Shown piece after piece: positions 36,322 to 45,200 of a stretch of 64,000 bases of DNA (within the stretch, counting starts at the first letter, position 1; each line of letters opens with the position of its first letter). Position numbers and translations under genes: made by a program. This stretch comes from Luteolibacter ambystomatis (lineage in GTDB: Bacteria; Verrucomicrobiota; Verrucomicrobiia; Verrucomicrobiales; Akkermansiaceae). The stretch covers positions 1,612,001-1,676,000 of the forward strand of contig NZ_CP073100.1 in assembly GCF_018137965.1 (NCBI RefSeq), read 5' to 3'. A model generated the notes under the pieces. It was not told the DNA's origin. It saw only the letters and a program-made list of their open reading frames with translations, and ran no database searches.

Positions 36322-36337
36322 TGGCACGAAATTTGCT
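36322..36337 (+). promoter_or_regulatory. Consensus sigma-54 promoter upstream of rpoN
   Basis: TGGCACGAAATTTGCT matches the -24/-12 consensus TGGCACG-N4-TTGCW at every position, with GG at 36323-36324 and GC at 36335-36336 in the right spacing. Transcription would begin near 36348, about 40 bases before the rpoN ATG and in the same direction. Confidence 0.8.
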
Positions 36338-36387
36338 GCACTTTTCCCAACTGGTGCTTCAATGGCCCTGTCGCCGCGGCGCAGACC

Positions 36388-37788
36388 ATGTCCCAAGCCT
36401 CGCTCCACCAATCCCTCTCCCAGCAGCAGACGCTTGCGCCCCAGATGCGCAAGAGCCTCGAGATCCTGCAGGCGAGCACGCTGGAGTTGACCCAACTGGT
36501 GAGGCAGTCCTTGGAGACGAATCCGGTTTTGGAGGACATCACCGAAGTGGACTCCCTGGATGCCGAGAGTCCCGATCCGGAAGAGGCGGACTCCCTCGAC
36601 TATCTCAACGAGACCGACGATGACTGGCGCGATCGCTCGATCATGGAGGCGCGTTCGTCACCATGGACAAGCGAGGATGAGGAGCGCCGCCAACGCCTTT
36701 ACGATTCCATTGTCGCGCCGGAGACCCTCCAGCAGCACCTCTCCCATCAGCTCGACCTTTCCATGGTCGATCCGGAAGTGCGCGAGGCGGGGCGTGCGGT
36801 GATCGCGAATCTCGATGAACGCGGGTTCCTGGACCTCCCCGCCAAGGAATTGGGAGCGAGAATGAATCTGAAACCGGCGGCGCTGCAGGCGGCGCTGGTG
36901 CTGATCCAGTCGTTCGATCCGCCCGGTGTCGGTGCGGAGAACATCCATCAGTCCCTGCTGATCCAGCTCGAACGGGCCGGCGAAAGCGGCTCCATCGAAT
37001 ACAAGATCGTCCGCGATCATTTGGAGGATCTCGCCCGCAAGCGCTATCCGCAGATCGCACGCGCGCTGGGAACGAACGTGGAACGCATCACCGAAGCCGC
37101 TTCCCGCATCGGCCGTCTGACGCCGAATCCGGGTGGCGAGTTCGACCCCACCGGCAATCCCTACATTCTGCCGGATGTGGTGATCGAGCGTGACGACGAC
37201 GGCGAATGGTCGGCGCGCCTGACGAATGAGTATCTGCCGAATCTGCGGATCAACGATTTCTACAAGGATCTCATCGGCCGCAGCAAGACGGACGGCAAGA
37301 CCCGTCAGTTCCTGCGCGACCAGATCCGCGACGGCCGCAGCCTGATCCGCTCGATCTCCCTGCGTCAGGAAACCATCCTCGCGATCGCCTACAAGCTCAT
37401 CGAGCACCAGCCTGCCTTCCTCGCCAAAGGTCCGCGTCACCTGCGGCCCCTGACCATGAACGACATCGCGGACGAGCTCTCCCTGCACGCCACGACCGTT
37501 TCCCGCGCCGTCGCCGGCAAGTATGTGCTGACTCCGCACGGGCTGATGGAAATGCGCGCCTTCTTCGCCACCGGGTATCAAACCGAAGGCGGGGAAGAAG
37601 TTTCGAATGCCGGAGTCCGCGAGGCGATCCAACAGATTATCGCCCAGGAAAACGCCTCCAAGCCCCTCTCGGATGACGCGCTGGCCAAGCAGCTCAAGAC
37701 CCAGGGCATCAATGTCGCGCGCCGCACGGTGGCGAAGTATCGCGAGCAGTTGAACATCCTGCCCTCGCACCTGCGGAAGTCGTTCTAG
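36388..37788 (+). CDS. rpoN: RNA polymerase sigma-54 factor
   Basis: Alternative sigma factor that needs ATP-driven enhancer-binding activators and recognises -24/-12 promoters. 466 residues. Region I (1-50) starts with the typical SLSQQQTLAPQMRKSLEILQ; an acidic region II lies at ~52-80; the core-binding and DNA-binding domains follow; the RpoN box ARRTVAKYRE is at 444-453. A consensus sigma-54 promoter stands 50 bases upstream, suggesting autoregulation. Confidence 0.97.
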   Translation: MSQASLHQSLSQQQTLAPQMRKSLEILQASTLELTQLVRQSLETNPVLEDITEVDSLDAESPDPEEADSLDYLNETDDDWRDRSIMEARSSPWTSEDEERRQRLYDSIVAPETLQQHLSHQLDLSMVDPEVREAGRAVIANLDERGFLDLPAKELGARMNLKPAALQAALVLIQSFDPPGVGAENIHQSLLIQLERAGESGSIEYKIVRDHLEDLARKRYPQIARALGTNVERITEAASRIGRLTPNPGGEFDPTGNPYILPDVVIERDDDGEWSARLTNEYLPNLRINDFYKDLIGRSKTDGKTRQFLRDQIRDGRSLIRSISLRQETILAIAYKLIEHQPAFLAKGPRHLRPLTMNDIADELSLHATTVSRAVAGKYVLTPHGLMEMRAFFATGYQTEGGEEVSNAGVREAIQQIIAQENASKPLSDDALAKQLKTQGINVARRTVAKYREQLNILPSHLRKSF

Positions 37789-37872
37789 ACCCGGGAAGCA
37801 GGGACAATCTTGCGGCACGGGTTGCTAAAACCGTTGCGCCCGCGCGCGCTTGGAGGAGAATCGCGGCGCGCC

Positions 37873-38913
37873 ATGACTCCCGACTTCATCCGTGAGGCCC
37901 TCAAGCAGGTCCGCTATCCCGGCTTCTCCCGCGACATCGTTTCCTTCGGCCTCGTCAAAGAAATCCAGGTCCAGGAGGACGGAGTCCATGTCCGGATCGA
38001 AGTCCAGACCCGTGATCCCGATATTCCGGAAAAGATCTTCAAGGACACCCACGCGATCCTCGATGAACTGCCGGACATCGGTGCGGTGAAAGTGGAGATC
38101 GAGATCAAGGACCCTCCCGGCCAGAACACCGCCAGCGCCACCGGCAAGTCCTCCATTCCCGGCGTGAAGCGCATCATCGCGGTGGCCTCCGGCAAGGGCG
38201 GTGTCGGCAAATCCACCGTCGCGGCGAACCTCGCCGTGGCGCTTTCCAAGACCGGCGCACGCGTCGGCCTGTGCGACTGCGACCTCTACGGGCCTTCCGT
38301 CGCCATCATGTTCGGCACCACCGAGCGTCCGATGGCGAACGAGCAGGAGGAGATCATCCCGATCGAGGCCCACGGACTCCAGCTCATGTCGATGGGCTTC
38401 CTGTTGGAGGATCGCTCTCCCGTCATCGTCCGTGGTCCGATGGCCACGCGCTACACCCAGCAGTTCCTCCGTCAGGTGGCATGGGATCATCTCGACTATC
38501 TCATCCTCGACCTGCCGCCCGGCACCGGCGACATCCAGCTCACCATCGTCCAGACCGTGGCAGTGGATGGCGCGGTGATCGTCACCACGCCGCAGGAAGT
38601 CGCGCTCGCGGACGCGCGGAAGGCTGTCTCCATGTTCGCCAAGGTGAACGTGCCGATCCTCGGCTTGGTGGAAAACATGGCGTGGTTCGATTGCGATCAC
38701 GGCCAGCGTTACTTCCTCTTCGGTGAAGGCGGCGGTGTACGCGAAGCCCAGAAGCTCAATGTCCCTCTGCTCGGTCAGATCCCGATCAATCCGGAAACCG
38801 GCAAGCGCGGGGATCAGGGAGCCCCTGTGGCATTGTTACCACCATCGGAGCATCCGGTGTCCGCAGCTTTCCACCAGATCGCAGCAAGTCTGCGTGAGCG
38901 GGTGAAGGCGTAG
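37873..38913 (+). CDS. Mrp/ApbC-type iron-sulphur cluster carrier ATPase
   Basis: A 346-residue P-loop ATPase of the Mrp/NBP35 group, which carries Fe-S clusters to client enzymes. Start at 37873 (MTPDFIREALKQVRYPGF). The N-terminal ~85 residues are a MIP18/DUF59 domain; the deviant Walker A is ASGKGGVGKSTVAANLA; DLPPGTGD and CDLYGPS are family motifs. It lies 84 bases after rpoN, in the same direction. Confidence 0.93.
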   Translation: MTPDFIREALKQVRYPGFSRDIVSFGLVKEIQVQEDGVHVRIEVQTRDPDIPEKIFKDTHAILDELPDIGAVKVEIEIKDPPGQNTASATGKSSIPGVKRIIAVASGKGGVGKSTVAANLAVALSKTGARVGLCDCDLYGPSVAIMFGTTERPMANEQEEIIPIEAHGLQLMSMGFLLEDRSPVIVRGPMATRYTQQFLRQVAWDHLDYLILDLPPGTGDIQLTIVQTVAVDGAVIVTTPQEVALADARKAVSMFAKVNVPILGLVENMAWFDCDHGQRYFLFGEGGGVREAQKLNVPLLGQIPINPETGKRGDQGAPVALLPPSEHPVSAAFHQIAASLRERVKA

Positions 38914-38926
38914 TCCGCATGGCTGA

Positions 38927-40222
38927 TCACAATCCGCTCTCGCTTGGTTCCTCCACCGCGGTGGCAGGAACCGCCCGCGTCGCGGACCATTCCTCGATCA
39001 GCCGGAAAGTCACCGCCAACAAGGTAGGACCGAGGAACACCCCGACCAGTCCGAAGGCGAAGGCGCCTCCGATCACACCGCAGAAGATCAGCACGAAGGG
39101 CGTCTTGCTTTCGTGGCTGATCAGGTAGGGCTTCACGATGTTGTCCACGCCGCTGATGCCGAGCGTGCCCCACAGCGCCATGAAGATCCCCCACCCCGGC
39201 CGACCTTGGGCAAACAGCCAGACGGTCGCGGGAATCCACACCATCGGCGGACCGATCGGCAGTGCGGAGAGGAAGAAAGTCAGCACGGAAAGAAGTACCG
39301 CTCCGGGAACCCCGGCGATGGCAAAGCCCACCCCGGCCACCACCGCCTGCACGAGGGCCGTCCCCAGGATGCCATAGACGACGCCGCGCACCGTGCCGCC
39401 TGCCACATGCAGGAGATGTTGGCCGCGCTTGCCCGCGATCCGGTGCATGCCGGTGGAAAGGCGTTCCGAAAGCGCGCGCCCGTCCTTCAACAGGAAGAAG
39501 GCGAGGAAGACACTCAGCAGCACTTCGATCACCCCCTTGCCCACCACACGGCCGGTGGCGAAGAGCGCCACCTGGAGCCATGCGGAGGCCTGGCCGAGTT
39601 GGCTGAACATGCGCTCCACCAGTCGCGAGGACTCCTTGCCTGCCGCAGTCGTGACGATGCCGGTTTGGGTGGCGGGACCGGCGGGAAGCACCGGCACCGC
39701 CGGAGGCTCATGCAGGGTCATTTCCTCGCCATCGGCATTGGGTTCGGCGATTTTCGGACGCGGCGGCTTTTCCTTGGCCGCTTCATCGAAGCTGTGGATC
39801 CACCGTTTCCTGTCTTCGGCGAAATCCCGCCAATAGGCCGTCATCTCATCCCCGACCAGCGGCGTCTTGATCATCCATTCCGGCGGCTCGTCCGGCGCGG
39901 ACTCGAACCATCTGCGGGTGGCGGTCCCGAGCGCCTTGGCATCATCCGCGATGCTGAAGCCTATCAACACGAAGGGACCCACGGTGACCAGCGTGAGGGT
40001 CAGGGTCACGAAAATGGCGGCGAAGATCCGCGAGCCACGGAACCACTTGGTGAAGCGCTGCTGGAGGGGCCACAATGAGTAGGCCAGCACGATCGCCCAC
40101 ATCAGCGCCGAGAGGAACGGGCGGAGAACGAAAAAACAGCCGAACAGCAACAACATCAGGCCGATCGTTCCCAACAGCGGTTCGATCCTGCGCTCCCCCC
40201 GTCTGGCCTCTTCGTCGCTCAT
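38927..40222 (-). CDS. AI-2E family transporter (YdiK/TqsA-like membrane protein)
   Basis: A 431-residue membrane protein of the AI-2E transporter family with the usual helix pairs at both ends and a large soluble loop (~105-225, rich in Pro and Glu) between. The C-terminal GPPMVWIPATVWLFAQG and LFGTLGISG-like region (ALWGTLGISGVDNIVKPYLI) are family hallmarks. The start at 40222 was chosen because MSDEEARRG is a normal N-terminus; 14 more residues are open upstream. Real substrates of this family vary and autoinducer-2 export is not proven here. Convergent with the Mrp gene. Confidence 0.88.
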   Translation of the reverse strand: MSDEEARRGERRIEPLLGTIGLMLLLFGCFFVLRPFLSALMWAIVLAYSLWPLQQRFTKWFRGSRIFAAIFVTLTLTLVTVGPFVLIGFSIADDAKALGTATRRWFESAPDEPPEWMIKTPLVGDEMTAYWRDFAEDRKRWIHSFDEAAKEKPPRPKIAEPNADGEEMTLHEPPAVPVLPAGPATQTGIVTTAAGKESSRLVERMFSQLGQASAWLQVALFATGRVVGKGVIEVLLSVFLAFFLLKDGRALSERLSTGMHRIAGKRGQHLLHVAGGTVRGVVYGILGTALVQAVVAGVGFAIAGVPGAVLLSVLTFFLSALPIGPPMVWIPATVWLFAQGRPGWGIFMALWGTLGISGVDNIVKPYLISHESKTPFVLIFCGVIGGAFAFGLVGVFLGPTLLAVTFRLIEEWSATRAVPATAVEEPSESGL

Positions 40223-40340
40223 CCTCTTCTCCACTCTAACCGTACTGCCGGGGATCGCCAGCACGTTCTCGGGGAAGACATGGGTATTTCAAGGCCTGCC
40301 GCATGCGATTTCATTGGCAATCGCCAGTGAACGGGTTGAA

Positions 40341-42113
40341 ATGTCCGGAATCCCGATGGCCCGACAGCCTCCCAAGTTCACCCGCCACGTCTGGTCCCAG
40401 CTCTGGCGGTTGTCGAAACCGTTCTTCTTCGGGAAGACCTGGCGGCGCGCTTGGTTCCTGCTTGCAGCCCTGCTCAGCCTCTCCCTGCTGGTGACCTATG
40501 TGGGTATCAAGGCCAACATGGCCAACGGGAACTTCGTCAACGCCCTCCAGATCCGGGACGACAAAGGCTATTCGTATTGGCTGAAATTCTATCTCGCCAC
40601 CTTCGCCCTCTCGGTGCCGCTGGCGGCCTTTTACCGCTACTGCGAGGAGCGCCTCGGACTGAGCTGGCGCGATGTCCTCGCCCGCACCCTGATGCAGCGG
40701 TATTTCCACAACCGCGCTTATTTCCATCTCGGCTCCAGCGAAGCCATCGACAACCCCGACCAACGTATCTCGGAGGACGCGAAGAACTTCACCATCACCA
40801 CGCTTTCGTTCCTGCTCATCATCATGAACTCGGTGATCCAGATCGTGGGCTATACCGGAGTGCTGATGGCGATCTCACCGAGGCTGGTCGCCGCGTTGTT
40901 TGGCTATGCGTTTTTCGGCACCGCGGGGGCCTATCTGATCGGCAAGCGGTTGATCGGATTGAACTACATGCAGTACGAGCGTGAGGCGAATTTCCGCTAC
41001 GGGCTCGTCCGGGTGCGGGACAATGCGGAGTCCATCGCCTTCTACCGCGGCGAACGACGTGAACTGAATGACCTGCGGGCACGGCTCGGGGCGGTGGTCG
41101 GAAACATGATGGTCCTCATCCGTTGGAACCGGAACCTCGCGTTCTTCACCACCGGCTACAACTCGCTGGCCCTGATCCTGCCGGTGCTTTTCGTGGCCCC
41201 GCTTTATCTGCAGGGAAAGGTGGGATTGGGGGAAATCACCAAGGCGACCGGGGCCTTCGCCGTGGTGCTGGCGGCGGTCTCGATGGTGATCACCCAGTTC
41301 GAGCGCCTGAGCGCCTTCGCGGCCGGTGTCACCCGTCTGGGCGACTTGTGGGACTATCTCGACGAACGTGATGCGGAAGACGACCTGGATCAGGAGGGTG
41401 AGAATATCGACATCTGCGAGGAAGAGCGCACGATCGTGCTGGAAGATCTCACGGTGAAGACCCCGCAGGGGCAGCGGGTGCTGCTGAAGGATCTCACCTT
41501 CCGGCTTCCTCCCGGTGGCAGCCTGCTGATCATGGGTGAGAGCGGCTCGGGGAAGAGTTCCCTGCTGCGCACCATCGCCGGACTCTGGAGTTGTGGAGAA
41601 GGCTTCATCGGCCGGCCACCGTACCGCAACATGATGTTTCTCCCGCAGCGCCCCTACATGATCCCGGGCAGCCTGCGGAACCTGCTGGAATATCCGGGAG
41701 CCAAGCAAAAGCCTGACGACAACAAACTGCGGGAGGTGCTCAAGATCGTGAATCTCCGCAACCTCGCGGGCCGCGTGGAGAATGATTTCGACCGTGAGGC
41801 GGACTGGTCCAACATGCTTTCCCTGGGTGAGCAGCAGCGCGTTTCCTTCGCCCGCCTGCTGTTGCGGAAGCCCGCCATCGCCTTCCTGGATGAATCCACC
41901 AGCGCGCTCGACGAGCCGAACGAAGAGCGGGCGTATCACTACCTGCGCGAGCATCGCTACACCTACGTCAGCGTCGGCCACCGCTCCACCTTGCTCCAGC
42001 ATCACGACTGGCTGATGAAGATCGGCAAGGACGCGACCTGGGAGATTCACAAGATCTCGGAGATGGAGGAGCAGCTTCCCGATGCCGCGAGACAAGCGGG
42101 GCCCGGCCTCTGA
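40341..42113 (+). CDS. SbmA/BacA-like ABC transporter (permease-ATPase fusion)
   Basis: A 590-residue half-transporter: SbmA/BacA-type membrane domain at ~1-340 (six helices; ERLGLSWRDVLARTLMQRYF) and an ATPase domain at ~355-590 with Walker A GESGSGKSS, signature LSLGEQQRVSFARL and Walker B IAFLDESTSALDE. This YddA/ABCD-like group imports peptides or moves very-long-chain lipids. ATG 40314 would add 9 residues. The substrate cannot be told from sequence. Confidence 0.9.
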   Translation: MSGIPMARQPPKFTRHVWSQLWRLSKPFFFGKTWRRAWFLLAALLSLSLLVTYVGIKANMANGNFVNALQIRDDKGYSYWLKFYLATFALSVPLAAFYRYCEERLGLSWRDVLARTLMQRYFHNRAYFHLGSSEAIDNPDQRISEDAKNFTITTLSFLLIIMNSVIQIVGYTGVLMAISPRLVAALFGYAFFGTAGAYLIGKRLIGLNYMQYEREANFRYGLVRVRDNAESIAFYRGERRELNDLRARLGAVVGNMMVLIRWNRNLAFFTTGYNSLALILPVLFVAPLYLQGKVGLGEITKATGAFAVVLAAVSMVITQFERLSAFAAGVTRLGDLWDYLDERDAEDDLDQEGENIDICEEERTIVLEDLTVKTPQGQRVLLKDLTFRLPPGGSLLIMGESGSGKSSLLRTIAGLWSCGEGFIGRPPYRNMMFLPQRPYMIPGSLRNLLEYPGAKQKPDDNKLREVLKIVNLRNLAGRVENDFDREADWSNMLSLGEQQRVSFARLLLRKPAIAFLDESTSALDEPNEERAYHYLREHRYTYVSVGHRSTLLQHHDWLMKIGKDATWEIHKISEMEEQLPDAARQAGPGL

Positions 42114-42222
42114 GCAACAGGTGGCCGAGCCATTGTGTGCTCTGAATATGACGGAATGGTTGCGAAGAAAACCGTGCGCATCCGTCCGTTAGGGATGGAC
42201 CTTCAAGGTTCATTCCACCCCC

Positions 42223-45200
42223 ATGAAGCCCCGAACGTTCCTATCCCCCCTCGCGATTGTTTTCGCCGCCACCACCTTCTCCGTCAACGCCCAGTTGCTG
42301 CTGACGGAAATCCAGTCGGACGGACTCTCCGACTATTGGGAACTCACCAACACCGGTGCTTCCGCGGTCGACCTGAGCAACTGGAAGTGGGACGACGACA
42401 GCCAAAACCCGAATGACGCGGCCGCGGTGACCATCCCGAGCGGCACCAGCATTGCCGCCGGGGAATCGATCATCTTCACATCCGCCGCCAACGCGAATAC
42501 TTTCCGTACCCAGTGGGGTCTTTCCAATTCGGTGCAGGTCATCACCGGCGGCCCGGGCTTCGGCCAGGACGACGGCGTGGCGTTGTTCAATGCTTCCAAC
42601 GTGAAGCAGTTCTATTTCACTTACGCTTCCGGCGGCTTCACCCGTCCGGACGGTAGTTCCTCCACCGGTGGCCATGCCGGGATCTCGGCGGGCGGCACTG
42701 CCGCCAAGGCCTTGGTTTGGAATCCGGCCTCTGGCACTTCCTCGCCACGCTACACCTACGCTACCGGCACCACGCTGGGAACGTTCACGGCCCCCGGCGG
42801 TTCCACCAACATCGGCTCTCCGGGTTTCAGCGGTTACACCACCGGCGGCGGCCCGCAGATCACGCTGTCCCTCAGCGCCACCAGCACCACCTTCTCTGAA
42901 AGCGCGTCAAATCCCGCGTCCACCGGCACGGTCACCCGTGCGCTGGCCACACCGGATGCGCTGGTCGTCAATCTGACCAGCAGCGACACCACGGAAGCCA
43001 CCGTGCCTGCGACGGTGACCATCCCCGCCAATCAGACTTCGGTCACCTTTCCGATCACCGCGGTCAACGACACCTTCCCCGATGGCGGCAAGACGGCGAT
43101 CATCACCGCCACCGCAACCGATGCGACGAGCCCGACCCTGAGCCTCACGGTGCAGGACGATGGTGACACGCTCGACACCGCCTTCCTGCTCACCGAGATC
43201 CAGTCGAACCAGTCCGCCAACAAGCCCTCCGGCGCGGATGACTACTGGGAACTCACCAACACCAGCGCGGTCTCCCGCGATATCAGCGGCTACAGTTGGC
43301 ACGACAACGGTCGCTCCGGTGCTGCGGCCCAAGCCTACAAGTTGCCATCCGGCACCACCATCGCCGCAGGCGAATCGGTGGTCTTCACCTCCATGGCTCC
43401 CGCCGCCTTCCGTGCCTGGTGGGGCATCCCGAACACCGTTCAGGTATTCCAGTCCATCGGCGCTCCCGGCCTTGGCAAGGACGACGGCATCTCGTTCTTC
43501 GATCCGGGTCAGAACGAATTGTTCTTCTTCAGCTACGCCGCCGCGGGCTTCACCAAGGCAGACGGCAATCCGTCCGTGGGTGGTCATGCAGGAGCGTCCG
43601 CTGGTGGCTCCGCCGACTCGCAGGCGCTCGTGTGGGTGCCCACCTCCGGCACCGCCAGTCCGCGCTACACGTTTGCAACCGGATCGAACTACGCGACCTT
43701 CAGCGCGGTTTCCCCTGCCACCGATCTTGGCTCGCCGGGTTCGCAGGGTGTGGTGACAGAGAACGTCGCCATCGCCGATGCCTCCATCACCGAAGGCAAC
43801 AGCGGCACCAGCACCGTCTCGCTGAATGTCACCCGCTCCAGTACCTCCACCGCTTTCACGGTGAACTACGCGGTGACCGGCGGCACCGCCACCACGGGCA
43901 ACGACTACGCCACGCTGGCGTCTGGCACACTGACCTTCACCAACGGCGGCGCGGCCACCCAGCCGATCCAGATCCAGGTCAATGGCGATACCACTCCGGA
44001 ACCGGACGAAACCATCATCGTGACGCTTTCCAACGTCGTCAACACGACGGGCACCACGGTGCTGGCGAACTCGGTTGGCACCGCCACGATCATCAACGAT
44101 GATCAGATCCTTCCGGCCATCACCACCCAGCCGGTCGGCACCACCGTCGCAAGCGGCTCCACCACCACCCTCACGGTGGCTGCCAGCGGTTTCCCTGCTC
44201 CGACGTTCCAGTGGTATATCGGCAACAGCGGCGATACCAGCCAGCCGATTTCCGGAGCCACCAGCGCGACGCTGGTGACGCCGGCCATCAATGCCAACAC
44301 CCGCTTCTGGGCGCGTGCCACGAATTCCGCCGGTTCCGCGGACAGTTCCGCCGCTCTGGTCACCATCGTTTCCGGTGTGACGTCCATCGATCTCTCCAGC
44401 TATGTCCGCGTGGCCCGCTATGCGCTGCCGGAGCCGATCCTCACAGCGCTTCCCGCTGGCACGCCATCCTCCAATTATCTCTGCCAGGAAGCCTCCGGCG
44501 TGACCTACAACTGGGACACCGACACCTTGTTCATCGTCGGTGACGGCGGCCGCTCGGTCACCCAGGTTTCGAAGACCGGCGTGTTGATCGACACGATGAC
44601 ACTCGCACTCGGCGGCAGCCCGCAGGGCACCGAGTTCTACGATACGGAAGGCATCACCTACCTCGGCAATGGTGAGTTCGCCTTCACGGAAGAACGCGAT
44701 CGCCAGATCGTGAAGTTCACCTACGCGGCCGGCACCACGCTCACGCGTTCGGCGACCAAGACGGTGAAGCTCGGCACCTTCGTCAACAACACCGGCCTCG
44801 AAGGCTTCTCCTGGGATCCGCAGACCGGCGGCTTCATCATCGTGAAGGAGATCAGCCCGATGGGCATCTTCCAGACCGGCATCGACTTCAATGCGGGCAC
44901 GGCCACCAACGGCTCGCCGACCACGATCAACTCCACCGACCTCTTCGATCCGAATCTGCTCGGTATGTCCGACTTCGCGGATGTGTTCGCGCTTTCGAAT
45001 CTGCCGTCCGTGACCGGGCACCCGCAAGCAGGCAATCTGCTCGTCCTGAGCCAGGAGTCGGCGCGCATCGTGAACACCGACCGCTCGGGCAACATCACCA
45101 GTTCGCTCCAGATCGTCGCCGATTCCGGCGACACGCTCTCGGTGGCGGACATGCAGCATGAAGGCCTGACCATGGACCGCGCGGGCAATCTTTACGTGGT

